Shown here: piece after piece, positions 1 through 6,090 of the stretch
How the letters are laid out: the number at the start of each line of letters is the position of its first letter
How positions within the stretch are numbered: the first letter of the stretch is position 1
Assembly: GCA_002360325.1 (NCBI GenBank)
Contig: DEQG01000136.1
Span: 1-10,520, forward strand
DNA length: 10,520 bases
Source: Salinicoccus sp. UBA3372
GTDB taxonomy: Bacteria; Bacillota; Bacilli; Staphylococcales; Salinicoccaceae
Reading direction: 5' to 3'
The notes under the pieces: generated by a model
What the model saw: only the letters and a program-made list of their open reading frames with translations
Told to the model about the DNA's origin: nothing
Database searches by the model: none
Position numbers and translations under genes: made by a program

Positions 1-565
1 CGAGAAAGTGATGATAGTCGAGCTCGGATTCGACCCTGAAACTGTTGGTGTCATCAATGCATTCGACGGCGTCGGCGCCCTTGTTGCAGGTGCCGTTCTC
101 GGAACAATTAAGCAAATCAACAGTCCGATCAGAGTGATGAAAGCCGGCCTTCAGCTTTTGGCAGTAACGTTCATGCTTTTCCTCCTGCCAATCTATGTCA
201 GTATGCCTCAGTTCGGCACAATGATATTTTTTGCGGCAATGGGATTCACCATCGCAGTACTTGTCCAGGTGATCAACGTTCCTTTTCTCACATATATGCA
301 GGTGATTACACCACAGAACATCAAAGGGCGGGTATTTTCTGTAATCAGCATTTTTGCGATGAACATCCAGCCTCTCGGGACTTTACTATACGGTATCCTG
401 TATGACATCATCCCATACTGGATCATACATGTAGTAAGCTTTATATTACTGCTTGCCGCCGTCGTCATTTCGATAAAAGAAGATACAATCGAAGGCGCAA
501 AGCAGCAGTTTATCGCTAAAACTGCCGAGACTGACGAAGATACTCCAGCAATAACCAGCGAATAG
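1..565 (+). CDS. MFS drug/macrolide-type efflux transporter, C-terminal part (5' end outside window)
   Basis: The reading frame is open from the left edge (first complete codon at 2-4) to a TAG at 563-565, so this is the 3' part of a longer gene. The GTG at 8-10 is internal and has no ribosome binding site. The roughly 187 residues hold about four or five hydrophobic helices, the usual C-terminal portion of a 12-helix major facilitator. The stretch VPFLTYMQVITPQNIKGRVFS, just over halfway along, resembles the MefA/macrolide-efflux branch (MFS_3-like), where a similar 'P-x-x-x-x-GRVFS' segment sits between helices 10 and 11. The protein ends in a polar, acidic tail, probably cytoplasmic. It would act in the membrane as a proton-driven exporter; the substrate cannot be read from the sequence. 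It is followed 5 nt later by a strong hairpin. Family call is fairly sure; the macrolide label is only similarity. Confidence 0.8.
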   Translation, partial: EKVMIVELGFDPETVGVINAFDGVGALVAGAVLGTIKQINSPIRVMKAGLQLLAVTFMLFLLPIYVSMPQFGTMIFFAAMGFTIAVLVQVINVPFLTYMQVITPQNIKGRVFSVISIFAMNIQPLGTLLYGILYDIIPYWIIHVVSFILLLAAVVISIKEDTIEGAKQQFIAKTAETDEDTPAITSE

Positions 566-570
566 AAAAT

Positions 571-613
571 AAAATCCCGATGTAAATCAGAAAAATTTAC
601 ATCGGGATTTTTT
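571..613. terminator. Bidirectional intrinsic terminator between convergent MFS gene and tRNA-Thr
   Basis: Positions 571-587 and 595-611 form a perfect 17-bp stem around a 7-nt loop (588-594). The plus strand continues into a T run (608-613). On the minus strand the hairpin is followed by a T-rich TTTTATTTTC. It therefore suits both the plus-strand MFS gene, whose stop lies 5 nt before, and the minus-strand tRNA, whose 3' end lies 4 nt beyond. No other terminator lies between these convergent genes. Confidence 0.9.
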
Positions 614-617
614 GTAA

Positions 618-687
618 GCCGACAGCGAGAATCGAACTCGCATTTCAGCCTTACCATGGCTGCGTTCTGCCATTAAACTATGTCGGC
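618..687 (-). tRNA. tRNA-Thr (anticodon GGU)
   Basis: Read on the minus strand this folds as a complete 70-nt cloverleaf. It has a perfect 7-bp acceptor stem (GCCGACA/TGTCGGC), U8-A9, and a 4-bp D stem (GTTT/GAAC, last pair T-G) with a short loop containing the conserved GG. The 5-bp anticodon stem is CAGCC/GGCTG with loop ATGGTAA, followed by a 4-nt variable loop and a 5-bp T stem GCGAG/CTCGC with loop TTCGAAT. U33 precedes anticodon GGT, which reads threonine codons ACC and ACU. G1-C72, C2-G71 and G35-U36 agree with known threonyl-tRNA synthetase identity elements in E. coli. The next base (discriminator) is T, and CCA is not encoded, so it must be added enzymatically. Odd points are A at position 32 and a D arm resembling Gram-positive tRNA-Gly. 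The gene stands alone with its own promoter and terminator. Confidence 0.92.
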
Positions 688-721
688 AATTAAAAATATG
701 TATTTCAGAACATACTTGTTT

Positions 722-730
722 ATTATAGCA
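722..730 (-). promoter_or_regulatory. Extended -10 promoter of tRNA-Thr
   Basis: The minus strand reads TGCTATAAT here, a perfect TGn-TATAAT extended -10 box for the vegetative sigma factor. The tRNA 5' end is 34 nt beyond the -10 hexamer, leaving a short leader for RNase P to remove. The hexamer at the -35 distance (TTTAAG) is poor, as is common for extended -10 promoters. Confidence 0.75.
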
Positions 731-747
731 GATTACTTTCAAATCTT

Positions 748-787
748 AAAGCCCTGACGGATAATATTTTTAACCCGTCAGGGTTTT
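748..787. terminator. Hairpin terminator after the MarR-MFS unit
   Basis: Positions 748-760 and 775-787 pair over 13 bp (core CCCTGACGG/CCGTCAGGG, one G-T pair in the plus-strand RNA) around a 14-nt loop. It lies 4 nt past the stop codon of the minus-strand MFS gene, so it most likely ends that transcript and keeps it out of the tRNA gene. The trailing T run is better on the plus strand (TTTTATATTT) than on the minus strand (CTTTAAGATTT), so efficiency in the minus direction is uncertain. Confidence 0.7.
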
Positions 788-791
788 ATAT

Positions 792-1982
792 TTAACTCTT
801 TATCAATTTCTTATCGACTCTGCCGTGCAAGAAGTGATACAGCACCATGCCTGCTAAAATGACGATGACAAGCAGCAGATACATGCCTCTGTATCCGGAC
901 ACTGGTATGAGATAACCGAGTAAAAGCGGCCCCAGTCCGAGACCCAGGTCCAATGCAATGAAATAAGTGGAGTTGGCAAGGCCCATATTTTCACGGGGTG
1001 TCATCTTGATTGCCAGTGCCTGGATAATCGATTGGATATTGCCGTACCCCAGACCGAGTAATGCCGCTGCAATCAACAGCACAATCCCGACATATGCCTG
1101 GCTGATGACAATCATACCGAGTGCAAATGAAATGATTGCAGGATAAACGACGATATTCGCGCCTTTCTTATCCATCAGCGGTCCGGTAATCGGACGGGAT
1201 AGAAGCACTGTGACACCATATACAAGGAAAAACAGGCTTCCTGCCTGAATCAGATTTATTTCCTGAGCGTATCCTGTCACAAATGATAATATGCTCGAAT
1301 ATGCAAATGCCATAACGAACATGACGGTTGAAACAGGCAGTGCACGTTTTTCGTAGTAGTCGGAAAAGCTGAACGGTTCATTTTTAGATTTCTCCGGTTT
1401 TGTCACTTTAGGCGGTCTCACCGTCAGGCTGAGCAGCAGACTGATCGCCGACATGACAAGTGAGAATACAAATACGCTTGTGAAACCGATATTTGTTATA
1501 AGCATGACACCAATCAACGGTCCTATCGCAGTAGCCATGACAACTGACATACTGAAATAACCGATGCCCTCGCCACTGCGGCTTGGCGGAATGACCTGAG
1601 CTACAATCGTACCGGTGGCAGTCGTCGCCACCCCTATCATAATGCCGTGCAGAAAACGCACGATGATCAAGCCGTACAGCCCTAGCGGCAGGAAATATAA
1701 GGACGTGACGATTAAAACTAACGTGGCTCCGACCAGAAGCATTTTCTTACCTCCGGTATAGGCGACCTGCTTACCTGCGTATATCCGACCCACCAGCGCA
1801 CCGATGACGAATATGCTCGCTACAAACCCTGCCATACTCATGGAAGCATCATACTCATTCATCGCATAAATCGCCATTGTCACAAGCAGCAGATACATGG
1901 ACAATGTCAGCGCCAGATTCACAACAGATGTACTTATAAAATCTTTCGTCCAAAGTTTGTCTTTATGTTCACTATTACTCAA
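792..1982 (-). CDS. 12-helix MFS transporter, YwoG-like, paired with MarR regulator
   Basis: A 396-residue hydrophobic protein of the usual length for a 12-helix major facilitator, with a short polar N-terminus and a central cytoplasmic loop at about residues 190-213. The loop-2/3 motif appears as GRIYAGKQVAYTGGKK (65-80) and its second-half copy as SRPITGPLMDKKGAN (262-276). A glycine/proline-rich helix near 137-161 resembles the motif C region of drug:H+ antiporters. General appearance is that of the Bacillus YwoG group, whose substrates are not well defined. The start is a TTG at 1980-1982, preceded by AAAGGAAG at a slightly long spacing. A nearer ATG lies in another frame and stops after four codons, and the next in-frame Met is inside helix 1. 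It begins 6 nt after the marR stop, so the two are almost surely co-transcribed, and MarR probably represses it. Export of a toxic compound is the likely role; substrate unknown. Confidence 0.88.
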   Translation of the reverse strand: MSNSEHKDKLWTKDFISTSVVNLALTLSMYLLLVTMAIYAMNEYDASMSMAGFVASIFVIGALVGRIYAGKQVAYTGGKKMLLVGATLVLIVTSLYFLPLGLYGLIIVRFLHGIMIGVATTATGTIVAQVIPPSRSGEGIGYFSMSVVMATAIGPLIGVMLITNIGFTSVFVFSLVMSAISLLLSLTVRPPKVTKPEKSKNEPFSFSDYYEKRALPVSTVMFVMAFAYSSILSFVTGYAQEINLIQAGSLFFLVYGVTVLLSRPITGPLMDKKGANIVVYPAIISFALGMIVISQAYVGIVLLIAAALLGLGYGNIQSIIQALAIKMTPRENMGLANSTYFIALDLGLGLGPLLLGYLIPVSGYRGMYLLLVIVILAGMVLYHFLHGRVDKKLIKS

Positions 1983-1988
1983 TTATCA

Positions 1989-2429
1989 TTATCTTCCTTT
2001 ATATTCTTTTATTCTGCGGGATATTTTCTGCATCAGCATAGTCAGTTCGCCAATTTCCTCCGACCCTATTTCCTGCAGTGCATACTCATAAAATATATCC
2101 GTCTTATCCCTGATTTTCCCGTAAACCTGATGTCCTTCTTCAGTAATATCTATAATGCGCACCCGCCTGTCTTCACCCGGAGTGCTTTTAAGAAATCCCA
2201 TATCAGTCAATTTCATTACCAGACGCGTGATAGTCGGCTTCTCCACACTGTTGTACTGGGCAATTTCGCTGATTGTATGCGGTCCGTAATTTTTCAAATA
2301 GACCATGATGCGCCACTGTGAACTATACAGATTATATTCCGATAACAGCAGATCCATATTGGCGACATACGGCCGGTATGTACCTGAAAGTTCAAAGAAC
2401 AGCCGCCTCTTATCTTCCATATTGCTCAA
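1989..2429 (-). CDS. MarR-family winged-helix transcriptional regulator
   Basis: About 146 residues, the normal MarR length. N- and C-terminal helices (dimerisation) flank a winged helix-turn-helix. Counting from the longest possible start (GTG at 2438), HTH helices span about 55-80, with TISEIAQYNSVEKPTITRLV as the core, and the wing is 84-99 with the typical Asp-Arg-Arg (90-92) and a strand ending in DIT. Start choice: GTG (2436-2438) has no ribosome binding site of its own; ATG (2418-2420) is 17 nt from the nearest GGAG; TTG (2427-2429) lies exactly 8 nt after GGAG (2438-2441) and is preferred. The gene has a strong promoter overlapped by a palindrome, so autorepression is expected, and it leads directly into the MFS gene. 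No cysteine is present, so redox sensing through thiols is unlikely. The ligand is unknown. Confidence 0.9.
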   Translation of the reverse strand: MSNMEDKRRLFFELSGTYRPYVANMDLLLSEYNLYSSQWRIMVYLKNYGPHTISEIAQYNSVEKPTITRLVMKLTDMGFLKSTPGEDRRVRIIDITEEGHQVYGKIRDKTDIFYEYALQEIGSEEIGELTMLMQKISRRIKEYKGR

Positions 2430-2443
2430 CTGATTCACTCCAT

Positions 2444-2470
2444 TATGATTAGTTACCCTAAGTAATTATA
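2444..2470. promoter_or_regulatory. Candidate MarR operator (27-bp imperfect palindrome)
   Basis: A dyad centred on position 2457 has 10 of 13 complementary pairs. The core is TTAgTTAcccTAAgTAA, and outer TAT/ATA arms extend it to 27 bp. Length and A/T-rich half-sites fit MarR-family operators. It covers the -10 box (2465-2470) and the predicted transcription start of the marR-MFS unit, the position expected for a repressor site. Binding is inferred, not shown. Confidence 0.65.
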
Positions 2471-2493
2471 TTATGGTGTGCATCATTTGTCCA
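2465..2493 (-). promoter_or_regulatory. Sigma-A promoter of the marR-MFS operon
   Basis: On the minus strand TGGACA (2488-2493) is followed after exactly 17 nt by TATAAT (2465-2470), one mismatch from the consensus in the -35 box and none in the -10 box. Transcription would begin near 2458, giving a leader of roughly 28 nt before the preferred TTG start of marR. Confidence 0.85.
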
Positions 2494-2502
2494 GTTTGCC
2501 AC

Positions 2503-2540
2503 TCATAAAAATAAACCCCGTCAAAATTGACGGAGTTTAT
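2503..2540 (-). terminator. Intrinsic terminator of the fad operon
   Basis: Downstream of the fadA stop the minus strand forms a hairpin from 2540 to 2511. It pairs ATAAAC and CCGTCAA-type arms around a tiny A/T loop, with a single mismatched pair inside a 14-bp stem, followed by TTTATTTTTAT. This separates fad transcription from the marR promoter, whose -35 box starts only about 10 nt further on. Confidence 0.88.
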
Positions 2541-2563
2541 AAATTGTTATTTTGTTCTGCACT

Positions 2564-3748
2564 TTATCTTACGTATTCAAATATTCCTGCCGCACCCATG
2601 CCGACACCGATACACATTGTCACCATGCCGTATCTTGAGTCCGGTCTCCGCTTCATTTCTGAAAGCAGTCTTGCCGTCAGCATTGCGCCTGATGCTCCGA
2701 GTGGATGGCCGAGTGATATCGCTCCGCCGTTCACATTCGTCTTCTCAATATCAAGGCCTGCTTTTCTGATTGAAGCGACTGTCTGTGAAGCGAATGCTTC
2801 ATTCAGTTCGATCAGATCCATGTCATCGACTGACAATCCCGATTGTTCCAGCACTTCCGGTATCGCATATGCAGGACCGATTCCCATAATTTTAGGGTCG
2901 ACGCCGACTGCTTTAAATCCGACAAAGCGTGCGATTGGTGTAACACCGAGTTCTTTAACCTTATCACCCGACATCACGACAACAAATCCTGCACCGTCCG
3001 TCAGCGGCGCCGAAGTGCCTGCAGTCACTGTGCCGTCTGCCTTGAAGACTGTTCTCAGCTTCGCCAGTCCTTCCATACTTGTATCCGGACGGATGTGTTC
3101 ATCTGTTTTAAATTGCTTTTTCGTCACTACCGGTCCCTGTTCATTGTATGACACGTCATTAACATCAACCGGTATGATTTCATCTTCAAATCTGCCTGCT
3201 TCAAGAGCTGCCTTTGCACGCTGATGACTTTGTACTGCATAGGCATCCTGGTCTTCTCTCGATACATCAAACTCTTCCGCGACCATTTCAGCCGTCAGTC
3301 CCATCGGATAAGATACACCTGAGTCTTTATCCTGGAGCACCGGACTGTTCGTCGGCTCATTACCGCCCATCGGCACCGCACTCATCAGTTCGACACCGCC
3401 TGCGACCAGCACGTCAGCCTGCTGTGCCTTGATCTGGTTTGCTGCGATTGCAATCGTCTGAAGTCCGGAAGAACAATAACGATTGACGGTCTGGCCCGGC
3501 ACTTCTTCCGGCATACCTGCCAAAAGTGCGATTGAACGGGCGATGTTCTGACCCTGCAATCCTTCCGGAAATGAGTTCCCGACGATGACATCTTCGACCA
3601 TATCCGGACTGAACTTGCCGTCAACGCGGTCCAGTACACCTCTGAGCACCTGCGCTGCCACCTCATCTGGCCTGTCGTGGAACATCGCGCCGCCTTTTGC
3701 CCGTCCGGCAGCGGAACGTCCGTATGCTACTATATATGCATCCTGCAT
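2564..3748 (-). CDS. fadA: FadA, acetyl-CoA acyltransferase (3-ketoacyl-CoA thiolase)
   Basis: A 394-residue thiolase of standard length. It catalyses the last beta-oxidation step: cleavage of 3-ketoacyl-CoA by CoA to acetyl-CoA and an acyl-CoA two carbons shorter, in the cytoplasm. All catalytic elements are visible: nucleophile Cys92 in NRYCSSGLQ, the NEAF motif (316-319), His348 in GGAISLGHPLGASGA, and the second Cys379 in MCIGVGMGAAG. The N-terminal domain (about 1-260) and C-terminal domain (about 265-394) are both intact. The ATG start is preceded by AAAGGATG at good spacing. It is the last gene of the fad operon, 33 nt after fadB, and is followed by the operon terminator. A biosynthetic acetoacetyl-CoA thiolase has the same fold, but the position next to FadB argues for the degradative role. 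Confidence 0.95.
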   Translation of the reverse strand: MQDAYIVAYGRSAAGRAKGGAMFHDRPDEVAAQVLRGVLDRVDGKFSPDMVEDVIVGNSFPEGLQGQNIARSIALLAGMPEEVPGQTVNRYCSSGLQTIAIAANQIKAQQADVLVAGGVELMSAVPMGGNEPTNSPVLQDKDSGVSYPMGLTAEMVAEEFDVSREDQDAYAVQSHQRAKAALEAGRFEDEIIPVDVNDVSYNEQGPVVTKKQFKTDEHIRPDTSMEGLAKLRTVFKADGTVTAGTSAPLTDGAGFVVVMSGDKVKELGVTPIARFVGFKAVGVDPKIMGIGPAYAIPEVLEQSGLSVDDMDLIELNEAFASQTVASIRKAGLDIEKTNVNGGAISLGHPLGASGAMLTARLLSEMKRRPDSRYGMVTMCIGVGMGAAGIFEYVR

Positions 3749-3781
3749 TATACTTCATCCTTTCTATGTTCGTGCATTCAT

Positions 3782-6040
3782 TTAATTTCGGAGCGGCTTG
3801 CCTGTATCAAGCATGTGACTGATACGTTCGTATGTCTTCTCTGTCTGCAGAAGCTCTAAAAATCTTTCTCTTTCAAGCTTTTGCAAATACCTCTGATTGA
3901 CATATGTGTTACGAGGCAGATCCCCGCCCGATAATACCTCTGCAATTTTCAACGTAATATCGTAATCATGATCACTGATAAAGTTACCGAGGCGCTGAGC
4001 ATCAAGTGTTCCCTGTGCCAGTGCTTTAAAGTCACTGCCGAGAGCGATGTACTGCCCTTTAGGTTTCGGAATATAGTTCATCTCGGATTCAAGGCGCGCT
4101 TTATTCAAAGCAGCTTCCACCCGCTTCTCCATATTCAGAATGATTGAATCGGTATCCCGTAAATAGCCGTATCTTTTTGCTTCATAAGCATTCGTCGAAA
4201 CTTTTGCCATACCGATATTTGTCAGTACTTCGGTCATCGACTGCTGTTTATCATCATGTTTATGCGTAGTGTTCAATATACGGTCTGACATTTCTGCAAG
4301 CCCGCCGCCACTTGGCAGGAGTCCGACACCCGCTTCTACCATACCGGTATATGTTTCGCTCGCCGCGACAACAAATGGCGAATGAAGGATGAGCTCACAT
4401 CCGCCGCCGAGTGCCTTGCCCTGTACAGCTGTAACAATCGGCTTCAGTGAATATTTCATCCTGTTGAAACTTTCATGCAGCTGATCGATTGCCGGTCTGA
4501 CCAGATCATCCACTTTTTTCATTTCATGCGCTTTTTTCATCATATACAGATTGGCGCCGACACTGAAGTTCCTGCCGTCGGCATACAGAACCATGCTTGA
4601 ATAATCTTCGTTTTCCAGTAAATCAACAGCTTCGACCAGATCCTTCGCAAAGCCGTCAGAAATAATATTATTCTGACTCTGCAGTTTTAAGAGCAGCTGG
4701 TCTTTATTCGCCACCGATAAATTAGAATCTTCACGATTCCAGATTTCACTGTCGATAAATTCTTTTACTGGAGTCACGCGTTCCAGTGAATCATTCACAT
4801 CGTAAAAAGAATCACTTCTGTTTTCTATCCATTCAGGCAATTCCCCGAGCTCTTCTTTCATACGGTTTTTAACACGTTCAAAGCCCATCATATCCCACAG
4901 TTGGAACGGACCTTTTTTCCAGTTGAAGCCCCAGACGACAGCGCGGTCGATATCCTTATAATCCGACGCCGCTTTCGGTACATTGAGTGCAGAATAATAA
5001 AAATTGTTCCTCAATGTTTCCCACATGAATAACCCGGCTTTATCATCGGCATTAAAAATGATATCCATATTCGCCTTTAAATCTTTGCTGAATTTACCGA
5101 GAATTTCAAATGCCGGCTGTGACTGCTCAACATATTCATTAGTCTCAGGATCAAAGACAAGAATGCCTTTCTTTTCTTTCTTATAGAATCCCTGTTTGGT
5201 CTTTCTGCCAAGAGCACCGTTTTCCATCAGCTTTTCAGCAAGCTCGGTATCATGGAAAAATTCTTTTTCGCCCGGTACCTGCTGCAGTCCCTTTGTCACG
5301 GTCACTGCAATATCCAGTCCGACCAGATCGACAAGACCATATGTCCCAAGGCTCGGTCGCCCGATACTGCGTCCGGTCAATGCATCCGTTTCAGTAATGG
5401 ACAGACCCTCTTTTTCAGCTCTGTACATCACTTCATTCATCGTCTGTGTACCGACACGGTTTGCGACAAATCCGGGCACGTCATTAGCCACAACGACACC
5501 TTTACCGAGTTTATCTTCAGCAAAATCCTGAGCAGCATTCACAACCGCTTCATCCGTATCTTTAAGCGGAATGATTTCAACCAGCTTCATAATACGCGGC
5601 GGGTTGAAGAAGTGCATTCCAAAAAATCTCCTACGTTCGTCATCACTGAATACTTTTGAGATGTATTCAATCGGAATGCCGGACGTATTTGTCGCAAATA
5701 ACGCATCGTCCTTTGCGACCGCCTTCACTTTATTCCACACGCTGTGCTTAATATCAAGCTCTTCTTTTACCGCTTCGATGTAAATATCTGCATCGTCCTC
5801 ACCCTGCAGATCCTCTTCGAAGTTGCCGTATGTCAGATTCGGTGCAAAATCCAAGTCGAACAGTTGCGGTCGTTTCTTATCTGTAATCATCTCATAAGAT
5901 TTTCTTGAAATCTTATTCGGATCTTTTTCATCTATAGCTATATCAAGTAATTTCACTTTTAAACCCGCGTTGACGAGCAGGGCAGCAATTTGACTGCCCA
6001 TAACGCCTGCGCCGAGCACAGTTGCCTTTCTTATCGTCAT
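3782..6040 (-). CDS. fadB: FadB, bifunctional 3-hydroxyacyl-CoA dehydrogenase / enoyl-CoA hydratase
   Basis: A 752-residue two-function enzyme for the middle of beta-oxidation: it hydrates 2-enoyl-CoA and oxidises the resulting 3-hydroxyacyl-CoA with NAD+. Residues 1-190 form the NAD-binding domain, with GAGVMGSQIA near the start, NTSG (118-121) and the catalytic His143 in GMHFFNPPRIMKLVE, which pairs with Glu155. Residues 191-430 hold the C-terminal dehydrogenase domains. Residues of about 450-650 are a crotonase domain with the oxyanion-hole region GKALGGGCEL and both catalytic glutamates in place (Glu549 and Glu569). The remaining C-terminus is helical. Dehydrogenase first and hydratase last is the reverse of E. 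coli FadB and matches Bacillus FadN and staphylococcal FadB. TGGAGG sits 7 nt before the ATG. It is 50 nt after fadE. FadA presumably takes its product. Confidence 0.95.
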   Translation of the reverse strand: MTIRKATVLGAGVMGSQIAALLVNAGLKVKLLDIAIDEKDPNKISRKSYEMITDKKRPQLFDLDFAPNLTYGNFEEDLQGEDDADIYIEAVKEELDIKHSVWNKVKAVAKDDALFATNTSGIPIEYISKVFSDDERRRFFGMHFFNPPRIMKLVEIIPLKDTDEAVVNAAQDFAEDKLGKGVVVANDVPGFVANRVGTQTMNEVMYRAEKEGLSITETDALTGRSIGRPSLGTYGLVDLVGLDIAVTVTKGLQQVPGEKEFFHDTELAEKLMENGALGRKTKQGFYKKEKKGILVFDPETNEYVEQSQPAFEILGKFSKDLKANMDIIFNADDKAGLFMWETLRNNFYYSALNVPKAASDYKDIDRAVVWGFNWKKGPFQLWDMMGFERVKNRMKEELGELPEWIENRSDSFYDVNDSLERVTPVKEFIDSEIWNREDSNLSVANKDQLLLKLQSQNNIISDGFAKDLVEAVDLLENEDYSSMVLYADGRNFSVGANLYMMKKAHEMKKVDDLVRPAIDQLHESFNRMKYSLKPIVTAVQGKALGGGCELILHSPFVVAASETYTGMVEAGVGLLPSGGGLAEMSDRILNTTHKHDDKQQSMTEVLTNIGMAKVSTNAYEAKRYGYLRDTDSIILNMEKRVEAALNKARLESEMNYIPKPKGQYIALGSDFKALAQGTLDAQRLGNFISDHDYDITLKIAEVLSGGDLPRNTYVNQRYLQKLERERFLELLQTEKTYERISHMLDTGKPLRN

Positions 6041-6090
6041 GAAAAAACCTCCAAATTATATTATCTGTCATGCTGAATGCCGATTGCGGC

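Noticed and set aside
2478..3224. A 248-codon plus-strand open frame opposite fadA
   Set aside because: It lies entirely antisense to the catalytically complete thiolase and the fad terminator, is rich in Ser/Pro/Thr as expected from a mirrored frame, and shows no ribosome site or recognisable domain.
5196..5659. Overlapping plus-strand open frames opposite fadB
   Set aside because: They mirror the dehydrogenase half of FadB, which has all its motifs intact; no start signal or protein motif is visible.
6054..6060. TATAAT-like A/T run between fadE and fadB as an internal promoter
   Set aside because: No acceptable -35 box at the right spacing; the A/T-rich gap before a ribosome site explains it.
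6078..6089. GCCG-CAAT-CGGC hairpin just after the fadE stop
   Set aside because: The stem is only 4 bp and has no T run, so it is not a terminator; at most a minor RNA feature in the fadE-fadB gap.
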